A stretch of DNA of 64,000 bases, taken from VSJD01 sp964617825. Its GTDB lineage: Bacteria > Verrucomicrobiota > Kiritimatiellia > JAAZAB01. Shown here piece by piece: positions 37,327 to 45,773 of the stretch. The position numbers and the translations under genes were made by a program. The notes beneath the pieces are model-generated. The model saw nothing but the letters and a program-made list of their open reading frames with translations. It was not told the origin of the DNA and made no database searches. How positions within the stretch are numbered: the first letter of the stretch is position 1; each line of letters opens with the position of its first letter. The stretch covers positions 36,560 to 100,559 of the forward strand of contig CAZTWL010000012.1 of the NCBI GenBank assembly GCA_964617825.1, written 5' to 3'.

Positions 37327-38580
37327 TCAGACGCGTTTGGACTGCACCCCGTTTTCATACGTCTTGATTTCCCGCATCCAGGCATGAGTCAGCGGCACGT
37401 CCTGACCACAACAATAATAATCCCAGACGGCCCCGAACGGCAAGCTCTTCAGCTCCTCCATTAACGCCAGACGCGCAGTGAAATCCTCCTGAAGCTCCAT
37501 CCGGCGCAAGACGGCCGCAGGCTCCAGCAACGCAATCAACAGAGCTTGCAGCATGGCCCGCGCGCCGATAACCCAGGCCGCCACCCGATTGATGCTGGCA
37601 TCGAAATAATCCAGCCCGATATGGATGCGCGCCAAGAAAGCCCCGCGCACGATTTCCTCCGCCAGGGACCGGAGCTCGTCCGTCAGGGTCACGACATGAT
37701 CGCTATCCCAGCGCATGCCGCGGCTGACATGCAAAAGCACCTGATCCAACTGGGAGAGCACCGCCGACAACTTGTCGGCCACCGACTCGGTGGGATGAAA
37801 ATGGCCCGTATCCAGGCATAACAGCTTGGCATGCGCAACCGCGTAAGCCAGATAGAAATCGTGCGACCCGACAACATAGGCTTCCGATCCCAGCCCAAAC
37901 AGCTTGCCTTCCAGCGCATCCAGGTTATGCGCAGGACTATAGGGTTCCTTGAAAATTTCGTCCAATGACCGGCACAATAGCTCGCGCGGACCTTTGCGAT
38001 CCGCCGGCGTATCTTTGGAGCCGTCCGGCACCCAGATATTGGTCACGCAGGGTGTTTTCAGCTGGGATCCCATGTAGGCGCCTATCCGGCGGCAGGCGCG
38101 GGCGTGGTCAATCCAGAACCGGCGGATGGACCGATCCGGATGGGACAAAGTGCGCCCGGCTTCGGCCAGGGGATGAGAAAAGAAAGATCCATTAAAGTCC
38201 AATCCCAGTTTGTTGGCGCGGGCCCAGTCAACCCAAGCGGCAAAATGCTGCGGCCTCAACTCGTTGCGATCGACGGGCTTGCCCTTGATTTCCGCATAGA
38301 TCGCATGGAGATTGACTCGATGCCGACCGGGAATCAGGCTCAGGGCCTTGGTCAAGTCGGCACGCAGTTCCGATGGGTTGCGCGCACGACCCGGATAATT
38401 GCCGGTCGGCATTACGCCGCCAAGATTGCCGCCGCGCGATTCGAAACCCGCCACATCGTCACCCTGCCAGCAATGCAGCGAAAGGCGGATGGAGGCCAGC
38501 TGCTTAAGGGCTTTGTTCGTGTCAACGCCATACGCGGCATACCTTTCGCGAGCCAATGAATATGCTTTTTGAATCGTCAT
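37327..38580 (-). CDS. rhaA: L-rhamnose isomerase
   Basis: A 417-residue protein matching RhaA along its whole length: SLHCWQGDDVAGFE near the start, then GNYPGRARNPSELRADL, IWVPDGSKDTPADRKGPR, LFGLGSEAYVVGSHDFY, LCLDTGHFHPTESVADKLSA, VSRGMRWDSDHVV and HIGLDYFDASINRVAAWVIG. These hold the Glu, Asp and His ligands of the Mn site. It converts L-rhamnose to L-rhamnulose. No rhaB, rhaD or rhamnose transporter lies nearby, so the pathway is split in the genome. GGAAA is found about 8 bases before the ATG at 38580. Confidence 0.97.
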   Translation of the reverse strand: MTIQKAYSLARERYAAYGVDTNKALKQLASIRLSLHCWQGDDVAGFESRGGNLGGVMPTGNYPGRARNPSELRADLTKALSLIPGRHRVNLHAIYAEIKGKPVDRNELRPQHFAAWVDWARANKLGLDFNGSFFSHPLAEAGRTLSHPDRSIRRFWIDHARACRRIGAYMGSQLKTPCVTNIWVPDGSKDTPADRKGPRELLCRSLDEIFKEPYSPAHNLDALEGKLFGLGSEAYVVGSHDFYLAYAVAHAKLLCLDTGHFHPTESVADKLSAVLSQLDQVLLHVSRGMRWDSDHVVTLTDELRSLAEEIVRGAFLARIHIGLDYFDASINRVAAWVIGARAMLQALLIALLEPAAVLRRMELQEDFTARLALMEELKSLPFGAVWDYYCCGQDVPLTHAWMREIKTYENGVQSKRV

Positions 38581-38765
38581 AGTTTGGTTTTCCGTTGATT
38601 GTGCCTTGATAACTGCAATTTACCCGACATCATAGGTTTTCTTCCATCTAATGGCAACGGTTAATTGCCTCCTGCCCACCGGGATAAAATCGGGACGGAT
38701 GGCGGCAATCGGGATCAGGGAAACAGCCAATTTTGCCGATAAAAAATGGAAAATCGTGACGCCCC

Positions 38766-38794
38766 TTGACATCCGGGGGCACAAACCCTATGAT
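38766..38794 (+). promoter_or_regulatory. Sigma-70 promoter of tRNA-Met
   Basis: TTGACA, a 17-base spacer, then TATGAT: consensus -35 and one mismatch in the -10. Start of transcription would fall near 38801, about 10 bases before the tRNA. It probably also drives the downstream zinc-ribbon/EIIA gene. Confidence 0.88.
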
Positions 38795-38811
38795 GCTTTC
38801 TGCTCGCTTTT

Positions 38812-38887
38812 GGCGATGTAGCTCAGCTGGTAGAGCGGAGGACTCATAAGCCTTAGGTCCGGGGTTCGACTCCCCGCGTCGCCACCA
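38812..38887 (+). tRNA. tRNA-Met (CAT), elongator type
   Basis: A 76-base cloverleaf with GGCGATG/CGTCGCC acceptor stem, D arm GCTC-GAGC, anticodon loop CTCATAA, T arm CGGGG-TTCGACT-CCCCG and an encoded CCA. The first acceptor pair is G-C, so it is not the initiator type. The last anticodon stem pair (A-G) is irregular. A tRNA-Ile2 with modified CAT cannot be fully excluded by sequence reading alone. Confidence 0.93.
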
Positions 38888-38926
38888 TCACAAATTGTCA
38901 ATGCCGATAATATCAGGAGACCGATC

Positions 38927-39817
38927 GTGACAACACCACCCGAATCTGCGCCAACCAACGGGACTAATGGAAACAATGTCCACCCCCTCTTAAACAGCCT
39001 CGTTCAGCTTCAAGAATTAATCCTCGTGCGCTCCGAACAGGATGCGGCCATGTCCGCCAAGCACCTGTCCCAACTGGACGATTCCGCGCAATCCCTGCTG
39101 GACACCATGCCGGCGGATGTTCGACTTCTTTTCCAGAAAATCCAGAAGAAGGACCTCCTGGCAATTGTGCCGATCTCGAACAATGTCTGTTCCGGCTGCG
39201 GTTTGACCCTTCCGGTCAGCCTGGTTTATGCCGTGCGCGCCGCCGAGAAACTCCACCAGTGCACCAATTGCGCGCGCATCCTTTATTACCCCGAAGTCCG
39301 TCCGCGCCGTCTGAGCAAGAAAATGGGCGGGCGCTTCGAGCCCCGTCGCCCGGGCATCGCCCGCTTTTCTTCGCCCTCCCTGATGATTGCCAATCTCAAA
39401 GCCACCGATCGCGACAAGGCCATTGCCGAACTGGCCCGCAAAATGGCCGAGGAAGGTTTCGTCGACGACAGCGAAAAACTGATCAAGGAAGCCCTCAAAC
39501 GCGAGGCAATTATTAATACGGCCGTGGATCACGGGCTGGCTTTTCCCCATGTCCGGGGCGTCGAAGGCGGCGGACTGACCCTGGCCCTGGGCATCAGCCA
39601 CAAGGGCATTCGCGCCAACCCGGCCGAACGCACCTTGACGCACATTATGTTCTTCATCGTCATCCCGACGGCGGCCAGCGTCTTTTACTTGCGCCTGCTC
39701 TCCGGCATCGTCCAGACCTTTTCCAAAAAGAACGAGCGCGAGAAACTGCTCGAAGCCCAGACATCGGAAGAATTATGGGCTGCGCTTGTCAAGACTACGC
39801 GAAACACCATTAAGTAA
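38927..39817 (+). CDS. Zinc-ribbon (CdsZ/zf-RING_7-like) fused to PTS EIIA domain
   Basis: A 296-residue protein starting at a GTG with AGGAG 7 bases upstream. Residues about 20-135 are a helical segment followed by a C4 zinc ribbon: CSGCG at about 85 and CTNCAR at about 110, with YPEVRPRR after it, as in CdsZ-like proteins. Residues about 150-296 are an EIIA domain of the fructose/mannitol/Ntr type: the phosphorylatable His is in AVDHGLAFPHVRG, and the FVDDSEKLIKEALKRE helix precedes it. The fusion suggests a nucleic-acid- or protein-binding ribbon governed by PTS-type phosphorylation. It starts 39 bases after tRNA-Met and is probably cotranscribed. No other PTS gene is in the window. Confidence 0.85.
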   Translation: MTTPPESAPTNGTNGNNVHPLLNSLVQLQELILVRSEQDAAMSAKHLSQLDDSAQSLLDTMPADVRLLFQKIQKKDLLAIVPISNNVCSGCGLTLPVSLVYAVRAAEKLHQCTNCARILYYPEVRPRRLSKKMGGRFEPRRPGIARFSSPSLMIANLKATDRDKAIAELARKMAEEGFVDDSEKLIKEALKREAIINTAVDHGLAFPHVRGVEGGGLTLALGISHKGIRANPAERTLTHIMFFIVIPTAASVFYLRLLSGIVQTFSKKNEREKLLEAQTSEELWAALVKTTRNTIK

Positions 39818-39952
39818 AGACCAGGCTAGGATCCGGCCGGTAGGACGGTTGCACCGTGAAACGCGGGCAACACACAAAAAAAACAGACTCAGCGATTGCG
39901 AGCTGCTCGCGTGGCCGATAGTCCAGTGGACTGCTGGATTCTATCCGCTGTT

Positions 39953-40336
39953 TTAATCGAAGTAGGTCCGCACGTCGTAGTCCGACTCGTAATAGCCGGT
40001 TTTGACTTCGAGAATGGTGAGTTTGCCTTCAATCACGTCCACGTCGTCCCGCCAGTTGCAACTGCCGTGAGACTCATCCAGCACCACGCGGTACATGCCG
40101 GGTTCCAAGTCATAGACTTCGTTGTCAAAATCATCCACCGAATTGACATACGCGCCATCCAGGTACACATTCACGCCGTCCCTCGTCAGATTATCCACAA
40201 TGATGCTCCCCATTCCCGGCGGCGGCGTGTGGCTCCAATCATCGCTGTTATTGCAGGCGCATAACCCAAGCAGCAACAGCCAACCAGACGACAAACGCGC
40301 AAGCCATCCAAGACGTTTCTGCCGACAAGACAACAT
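39953..40336 (-). CDS. Small lipoprotein
   Basis: A 127-residue protein with signal peptide and lipobox (LLLLGLCACNN, modified Cys near residue 26). The mature part has GSIIVDNLTRDGVNVYLDGA and ends in many Asp and Tyr residues. A VDN-x-TxxGVNVYLDG pattern recalls PEGA-like beta domains, which often occur in surface proteins. Ribosome site AAGGGGGG precedes the ATG. Function unknown; location likely the inner leaflet of the outer membrane. Confidence 0.75.
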   Translation of the reverse strand: MLSCRQKRLGWLARLSSGWLLLLGLCACNNSDDWSHTPPPGMGSIIVDNLTRDGVNVYLDGAYVNSVDDFDNEVYDLEPGMYRVVLDESHGSCNWRDDVDVIEGKLTILEVKTGYYESDYDVRTYFD

Positions 40337-40363
40337 ACTGCGCCCCCCTTAATTCAAGACGCT

Positions 40364-41047
40364 TTATATTACGCCATCTCTCAGTTCTTTTTCAAGCTTG
40401 TGTAATTTCTCGTCCGTGCCGAATATCACCATGGTATCGCCCAACTCGATCACATCATCGGCATTTGGGCTGACAATGGTTTCCTGGCTGCCGTCCGCCT
40501 GCTTGGCACGCCGCAGGACAAGCACGGTAACGCCATAAGTCTTGCGGATTTTAGAGTCCGCCAGAGTCTTGCTGACCACCTGCAAGGGCGCCTGGATTTC
40601 CAGGATGCTGACGCCTTCCGCAACTTCAACATAGTCCAGCACCGAGGGCGCCACCAGGGTACGCGCCAGGCGCGCGGCCATATCCTTGTCCGGATAGACG
40701 ATGCGATCCGCACCCACGCGGCTCAGCACCTTGCCGTGCATGTCGCTGGCCGCCTTGGCAATAACGAAGGGGATCCTCATTTCTTTGAGGGCCAGCGTCG
40801 CCAGAATGCTGCACTCCATATCGGAACTGACCGCCACGACAGCCATGTCGCAATCACGGAATCCGGCCGCTTCGAGAGTGCCTTCCTCGGTGGCATCGCC
40901 TTCCATGGCTTTGGCCACAATCCCGGCCATGCTATCCACTACGTCACGATCGCGGTCCAGCAGAAGCACTTCCACTCCGCGCTCCGCCAGCGCCTGGGCT
41001 AAACTGGAACCGAACCGCCCGCTGCCGATAATTCCGATTCTACGCAT
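40364..41047 (-). CDS. ktrA: KtrA/TrkA potassium uptake regulatory subunit
   Basis: A 227-residue RCK protein: an N-terminal Rossmann domain (RRIGIIGSGRFGSSLAQALA, then VLLLDRDRDVVDSM and DATEEGTLEAAGF) and a C-terminal RCK_C part (VVSKTLADSKIRKTYGVTVL and DTMVIFGTDEKLHKLEKEL). The length fits KtrA, one RCK unit, not the two-unit TrkA of E. coli. It gates the channel in response to ATP/ADP or NAD(H). The ATG at 41047 has GAGAGGGG upstream. The pore subunit lies just upstream on the same strand, with 84 bases between. Confidence 0.94.
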   Translation of the reverse strand: MRRIGIIGSGRFGSSLAQALAERGVEVLLLDRDRDVVDSMAGIVAKAMEGDATEEGTLEAAGFRDCDMAVVAVSSDMECSILATLALKEMRIPFVIAKAASDMHGKVLSRVGADRIVYPDKDMAARLARTLVAPSVLDYVEVAEGVSILEIQAPLQVVSKTLADSKIRKTYGVTVLVLRRAKQADGSQETIVSPNADDVIELGDTMVIFGTDEKLHKLEKELRDGVI

Positions 41048-41131
41048 ATTGCCCCTCTCCCCTCTGTGCAATCCGCTTTGGTCACCGGCCTGTCATCCGC
41101 CGCCAGGCTTCCGCTGTCAGCCGCGGCCCCT

Positions 41132-42508
41132 CTACCCGATGTTCACATCCTCTTCAGGGAAACGGATCAGTTGGCGCCTGTCCTTCAAACCAACCACCAG
41201 CACCATGGTCAGCGGCCCGACGCGCCCGATAAACATGCCCAAGATAATCAGCAACTTGCCCATCACGGACAATTCGGACAGAATGCCGGTCGACAATCCC
41301 ACAGTACCAAAAGCGGAAATAGTTTCAAACAACAAGGTTTCCGAGGAAAACTTCCCCGCCACCAAGGCGCTCTCCTCGCAGATCAGCAGCAAGCCATAAA
41401 TGCCGCCGACGATGAAGAGGCCCAGCAGGAAAACCGCCAAGGCTTCTTCCGCCACGCGAACTGAAATCGTCCGGCCCTGTAGAAAAACATACTTTTTTCC
41501 ACGGACAATGGCCAGCATCGAGAAAATCAGCACCACGGCCGTGGTAGTCTTGATGCCGCCGGCAGCGGACCCCGAAGAACCGCCGATAAACATCAACAGC
41601 ATGGTAAAGAAGCGCGTGGCCGAATGAGTTTGCGCCATTTCCACAACGTTGAACCCCGCCGAACGGGGCGTAATGGACTGGAACAGCGCGCAATTCAGCT
41701 TATCGGCCACACCCAGGGGCGCCAGAGTCTTATTCCATTCCAGCAGGGCAAATACCAGCCATCCGGACAAAATCAGGATTACCGTGGACAGGACAACGAT
41801 CTTGGCGTGCAGCGACAGGCGCCCGCGGGCAATCCGATTCTCACGCCAGAATTTAAAAACCGAAAACTCGTTAATGACCAAAAACCCCAGACCGCCCAGA
41901 ACAATCAGCAGGCCCATGACCAGAATGAAGACATTGTCGTCACGCACGGCAATCAGGTTTTCGGGATACAGCGAAAAACCCGAATTGCAAAAGGCGTTGA
42001 CGGCATGAAAGACTCCTTGGTAAATAGCGCGCCACGCCGCGACACCATGCCCCAATATCAACCGTAAAATGATGACCAGCGCACCCAACCCCTCTGCAAC
42101 AAACGTAAACAGGATCGTCCGATAAAGCAAGCGTTTGAGCTTGTCGGCTTCCTCCCCGCCCAGCGAGGCCGCCAGGGTCATTTCACTCTGAAAGCTCAGC
42201 CGTCGGCCAAGCAGCACCAGACAAACCGTCGCCAGGGTCATATACCCCAATCCGCCCAGCTGAACCAGGCCAAGCAAAACGAGCTGGCCAAACAAGGAAA
42301 AATAAGACCCTGGATCTACAACCGTATGCCCGGTGACACACATGGCGCTGGTGGACATGAACAGCGCCGTCAGAGGATCAGTCCACTGGCCCGACCGGCT
42401 GGCCTGCGGGACCATTAGGAGGATCGTGCCCAGGAGAATCGGAACCATTACGGCCTTGGTCAGGAACCAATGCGGCGATTTGGTTTTTTCTTGGTTATTG
42501 CTGCCCAT
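41132..42508 (-). CDS. ktrB: KtrB/TrkH-family potassium transporter pore subunit
   Basis: A 458-residue polytopic protein. The four-fold repeated membrane-pore-membrane plan is seen with filter-like segments TSAMCVTGHTVVD, AVNAFCNSGFSL, ITPRSAGFNVVE and ISAFGTVGLSTG, each with the essential Gly. It imports K+ (or K+ with Na+) together with the RCK subunit encoded next. No Shine-Dalgarno sequence is obvious before the ATG at 42508. It is divergent from trmJ, with only 51 bases between their starts. Confidence 0.94.
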   Translation of the reverse strand: MGSNNQEKTKSPHWFLTKAVMVPILLGTILLMVPQASRSGQWTDPLTALFMSTSAMCVTGHTVVDPGSYFSLFGQLVLLGLVQLGGLGYMTLATVCLVLLGRRLSFQSEMTLAASLGGEEADKLKRLLYRTILFTFVAEGLGALVIILRLILGHGVAAWRAIYQGVFHAVNAFCNSGFSLYPENLIAVRDDNVFILVMGLLIVLGGLGFLVINEFSVFKFWRENRIARGRLSLHAKIVVLSTVILILSGWLVFALLEWNKTLAPLGVADKLNCALFQSITPRSAGFNVVEMAQTHSATRFFTMLLMFIGGSSGSAAGGIKTTTAVVLIFSMLAIVRGKKYVFLQGRTISVRVAEEALAVFLLGLFIVGGIYGLLLICEESALVAGKFSSETLLFETISAFGTVGLSTGILSELSVMGKLLIILGMFIGRVGPLTMVLVVGLKDRRQLIRFPEEDVNIG

Positions 42509-42518
42509 GTCTTATACT
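42491..42518 (+). promoter_or_regulatory. Putative promoter of trmJ
   Basis: TTGGTT, a 16-base spacer and TATACT, overlapping the start of the divergent ktrB gene. The -10 fits well, the -35 only partly. Transcription would begin about 35 bases before the trmJ ATG. Confidence 0.5.
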
Positions 42519-42559
42519 ATCGCCCCTTGAAACCAGACAGTCAAGCGCAAGTAAACTTC

Positions 42560-43291
42560 ATGGCCAACGTCCGTATCGTGCTTTGCCGCCCGATCTACGG
42601 CGGCAACATCGGATCCGTCTGCCGGGCCATGGCCAATATGGGGCTATCCAACCTGGTGCTTGCCGGAGCCGGCGAGTTCGATATGCTGGAAGCCCGCAAG
42701 ATGGCCTGTTGGGCCACCGATATTCTCCACTCCTGCCTCAGGGTGCCCACTCTGGCCGAAGCGCTCGCAGACTGCGCCCTCGTCTTCGGCGCCACGGCCC
42801 GTACGGGACTTTACCGTCAGCATACGCGTTCACCCCGCAATTGGGCGCCGACCATCCTGGCCGCCGCGCAAGCCGGACGGGTGGCCTTGCTCTTCGGGCC
42901 GGAAGATGACGGCCTGAGCAACGAGGAACTGGCCCTATGCCACCACTTGATCCGCATCCCTTCGACGCCAGCCTACCCCGCGCTCAACCTGTCCCAGGCG
43001 GTCATGATTTGTGCCTATGAGCTATATGCATCCAGCGGCACATTCGAGCCGCTGCCCGAAAAATCGCCGCTAGCCGAAAGCGCCATGAAGGAGCGCATGT
43101 TCGCCATGTGGCAAGAGCTTCTCCTGGAAATCGGGTTCATGGAACCGGCCAAGGCCCGGCACATGATGCTGGGCATCCGCCGGATTTTTGCGCGCGGTGT
43201 GCTGAGCGAGGACGATGTCCGGATCCTCATGGGAATCGCCAGGCAAACCCGTTGGTATGCCGATCGTCAGCGTGCAAAGCCGCGGGAATGA
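42560..43291 (+). CDS. trmJ: tRNA (cytidine/uridine-2'-O-)-methyltransferase TrmJ-like
   Basis: A 243-residue SPOUT-class enzyme. Visible motifs are VRIVLCRPIYGGNIGSVCRA with the motif-1 Asn, then FGATAR, LLFGPEDDGLSNEELALC with the motif-2 Glu, and PALNLSQAVMICAYEL with motif 3. These form the SAM-binding trefoil knot. TrmJ methylates the ribose at position 32 of tRNA. The C-terminal helical extension (about 165-243) matches TrmJ, unlike the shorter TrmL. The ATG at 42560 gives the typical N-terminus; the frame upstream to 42470 overlaps ktrB and is rejected. Confidence 0.9.
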   Translation: MANVRIVLCRPIYGGNIGSVCRAMANMGLSNLVLAGAGEFDMLEARKMACWATDILHSCLRVPTLAEALADCALVFGATARTGLYRQHTRSPRNWAPTILAAAQAGRVALLFGPEDDGLSNEELALCHHLIRIPSTPAYPALNLSQAVMICAYELYASSGTFEPLPEKSPLAESAMKERMFAMWQELLLEIGFMEPAKARHMMLGIRRIFARGVLSEDDVRILMGIARQTRWYADRQRAKPRE

Positions 43292-43382
43292 CGGCCCGAG
43301 GAAAATCACTGATTGCGGCTGATGACTTCAGCTTGTGAACCGCGCCAACCTCAGGCGCGAGATTTAAGTCGACCTTTCCCAG

Positions 43383-43411
43383 TTGCGATGGAGCGGCGGT
43401 TTTGCTATCAT
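43383..43411 (+). promoter_or_regulatory. Promoter of nadD-rsfS
   Basis: TTGCGA, a 17-base spacer, TATCAT, with an extended TG one base before the -10. Transcription would begin near 43418, leaving about 20 bases of leader that contain the AAGGAG ribosome site. Confidence 0.7.
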
Positions 43412-43439
43412 TTAAACCAACTTTAAGGAGAGTGATTTT

Positions 43440-44057
43440 CTGAAGACACGCATCGGTATCTTAGGCGGTTCGTTCAATCCTGTGCATCTGGGTCACCTGA
43501 TCATGGCGCAGGATGCCATGGAAGCGTTCGATCTGGCCACCATCCTGTTTGTTCCCTGCGATCATCCCCCGCACAAACCCGCCGCTTCGCTGGCATCTGT
43601 CGAGCATCGCGCGGCTATGCTGGATGCCGCCCTGCGCGGTTCGCTGACCTTCGAGCTATGCGACCTGGAAATCAAGCGCGGCGGCACCACCTACTCCATC
43701 GACACCGTACGCGCCCTGATCAAGCGTTACCCGGATGACGAATTGGACTTTATCATCGGCTCCGACACGCTGCCGGAACTCCATCTCTGGAAGGACGCCC
43801 AGGAATTGCTCCGGCTCTGCCGATTTGTAACCATTGCCCGGCCGGGATTCGACATCAAGTCCATGACGGAAAAGACGTTGCAACTACCGCCGGATCTGGC
43901 CAAGGAATTGCTGGCCAACGTGGCCATCGGCCACCAGGTGGATATATCCGCCTCGGATATTCGTTATCGCGTTGCCGAAGGCATGAACATCCGTTATCTT
44001 GTTCCGGATGCCGTGGATATGTACATAGCGGAGCATGGGCTCTATCATTTGGGGTAA
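43440..44057 (+). CDS. nadD: Nicotinate-nucleotide adenylyltransferase (CTG start)
   Basis: A 205-residue NadD. The ATP-binding motif GILGGSFNPVHLGHL is whole only if translation begins at the CTG at 43440, which has AAGGAG 9 bases upstream; no ATG, GTG or TTG is in frame between the ribosome site and that motif. The GTG at 43482 would cut away GGSFNP and so is unlikely. Other family marks are FVPCDHPPHKP, DFIIGSDTLPELHLWKD and the ISxS block VDISASDIRYRVAEG. It makes deamido-NAD from nicotinate mononucleotide. rsfS follows after 8 bases, as is common. Confidence 0.92.
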   Translation: MKTRIGILGGSFNPVHLGHLIMAQDAMEAFDLATILFVPCDHPPHKPAASLASVEHRAAMLDAALRGSLTFELCDLEIKRGGTTYSIDTVRALIKRYPDDELDFIIGSDTLPELHLWKDAQELLRLCRFVTIARPGFDIKSMTEKTLQLPPDLAKELLANVAIGHQVDISASDIRYRVAEGMNIRYLVPDAVDMYIAEHGLYHLG

Positions 44058-44065
44058 ACAAATTT

Positions 44066-44425
44066 ATGAATCGTTCCATGCTCGAATCAAAAGAACTTGC
44101 CAAGCTCATCGCCGAGGGACTATCCGAAAAAAAGGCCGTTGACATCAAGATCTATGACGTGCGCACCCATTCGACCATCACGGATTTCCATGTTCTGGCC
44201 ACCGGGATGAACACACCGCACCTGAAGGCCCTTTTCAATGAAATCCACCTGCGAATGAAGGCCCTTGACTTGCCCTGCTACCGCAAATCCGGGACGCCGG
44301 ATAGTGGGTGGATTGTGGCCGATTATGTCGACGTGGTCGTGCACCTTTTCAGTTCCACCGCGCGCCAATACTACGCGCTCGACGTCTTGTGGAAGGATAT
44401 GCCGCAGCCGGATGCCGGGAAGTAA
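44066..44425 (+). CDS. rsfS: Ribosomal silencing factor RsfS
   Basis: A 119-residue protein of the RsfS/Iojap family, of normal length. It has the family blocks IYDVRTHSTITDFHVLATG, then a helix with HLKALFNEIHLRMK, and SGWIVADYVDVVVHLFS, then YYALDVLW. It binds ribosomal protein L14 and blocks subunit joining under starvation. It lies 8 bases after nadD, an arrangement conserved in many phyla, and shares its promoter. Confidence 0.95.
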   Translation: MNRSMLESKELAKLIAEGLSEKKAVDIKIYDVRTHSTITDFHVLATGMNTPHLKALFNEIHLRMKALDLPCYRKSGTPDSGWIVADYVDVVVHLFSSTARQYYALDVLWKDMPQPDAGK

Positions 44426-44558
44426 CCATTCCCAGCGGCTGGGATCAATTTACCTCGTCATAGGCCGCGACTATCTGATGGTCGCCGGCCGGACTCCACG
44501 CCCTGACGCGCACGGCTACTATGCTTTGAATTCGCCTTGCATTAACATTGGCCATCGA

Positions 44559-45335
44559 TTATGTCCCAGGCCCCTGTCCCCGGACCCACGTTTCCACCGC
44601 CAGCAACATGCGACCGCAGAAACTCCAGACAACCACCTGGTCATCGGCCAATCTCCGGATCAAGTCCGGTAAAGTCAGGGGCGCCACGATCAGCAGGACC
44701 AGGCAGATACCCAGCATATTAATGAGGTAAATCATGCCGAATGAAAACAGCCGGCCATAATCGCGCACATCCTTCTGGTCCTGCGCCAGGGCATAGATCG
44801 TGAAAACGCAATGAAAACCCAGCGTGAATCCGATCAGGCCCAGCCAAACCAGGGCATAGGGCCGCAGATCGAAAAAAATCATCAGGATGTAATACGCCAG
44901 GATGACGACAAAAGTATAGAGTGGGAAAAAATACGGGGCCAGGGCAACGATCCAGTTGCTTTGCGACAATTTCACATAACCGCCGCGCGCCGACACCCGA
45001 ATGCCCGAAACTCGCGCCCCGAGGAGCGCGCCCCAGAGCGCATGCGTCAGTTCATGCGCCAGCACATAAAGCCGCAACGGCACCGGCAGGGCCCAGAACG
45101 AGAGAACGGCCGCCACCACGCCGGCAGCAACCATCAGGAACGGCCGTGCGCCGCCCGTCAGGGACAAGGCAGCCGAATCGCCGATGCCCGCCACCACCGT
45201 GCGCGTCATGGCAATGCCACAGGGAATTAACAACAGGCCGATGCAAAACCGGAAACAAGCGCCTAATTTTAATTTCCACATAATCTCAAATCCGCGCTTG
45301 ACTTCCCCAAGGCAATGTTTCAAATTATCGCCCAT
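44559..45335 (-). CDS. M50-like membrane metallopeptidase
   Basis: A 258-residue protein with about six hydrophobic helices. The zinc motif HELTH is at residues 94-98 in YVLAHELTHALWGALLGARV, followed by a region with GGYVKLSQSNWIVALAPYFF, as in M50B site-2-type proteases where an NPDG-type Asp would come later; I see no clear third ligand. The start is unsure: the ATG at 45335 gives the length stated, and the ATG at 45281 gives 240 residues. It is convergent with rsfS and divergent from rpsT. The substrate is unknown. Confidence 0.78.
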   Translation of the reverse strand: MGDNLKHCLGEVKRGFEIMWKLKLGACFRFCIGLLLIPCGIAMTRTVVAGIGDSAALSLTGGARPFLMVAAGVVAAVLSFWALPVPLRLYVLAHELTHALWGALLGARVSGIRVSARGGYVKLSQSNWIVALAPYFFPLYTFVVILAYYILMIFFDLRPYALVWLGLIGFTLGFHCVFTIYALAQDQKDVRDYGRLFSFGMIYLINMLGICLVLLIVAPLTLPDLIRRLADDQVVVWSFCGRMLLAVETWVRGQGPGT

Positions 45336-45386
45336 TGCAACGAATTAAATATCCGCAGATCCGGATAAGAGCAGGGAGTTTATATT

Positions 45387-45662
45387 ATGCCGAATATTCA
45401 CAGTGCAGTTAAGCGGATGCGCGTTTCGGAAAAAGCGCGCCAGAAAAACAAGGCCGCCAAATCCAAAATTACCACCCTGCGTCGCCAGCTTTTCGAAGTA
45501 TGCGAAGCCAAGGACGAGGCCAAAGTCCGCAAAGCGTTCAGCGCTTACTGCTCGATTCTGGATAAGGCTGCCATCAAGGGCATTATCAAGAAAAACACGG
45601 CCATTCGCCGGAAACGGCGCGCCTCTGCCAAGCTTGCCGCCCTGGCACAGCCAAAGGCCTGA
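45387..45662 (+). CDS. rpsT: 30S ribosomal protein S20
   Basis: A 91-residue very basic protein with the S20 pattern MPNIHSAVKRMRVSEKARQK, then NKAAKSKITTLRRQL and the C-terminal GIIKKNTAIRRKRRASAKLA. It binds 16S rRNA near helices 9 and 44. A GGGAG ribosome site lies 10 bases before the ATG. It stands alone, as rpsT usually does. Confidence 0.97.
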   Translation: MPNIHSAVKRMRVSEKARQKNKAAKSKITTLRRQLFEVCEAKDEAKVRKAFSAYCSILDKAAIKGIIKKNTAIRRKRRASAKLAALAQPKA

Positions 45663-45773
45663 GGACAGATAGCACCCAAAACCGGCGGTCAGCCTGCATT
45701 GCCCGTATCTTGCTTGCTCCCGTATGTCATCTGCCGACCGGTGTTTGTCGTTTTTCCCGTTCCCCCGGACACC

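Noticed and set aside
43482..44057. nadD beginning at the GTG at 43482
   Set aside because: It would remove the GGSFNP motif needed for nucleotide binding; the CTG at 43440 has the ribosome site.
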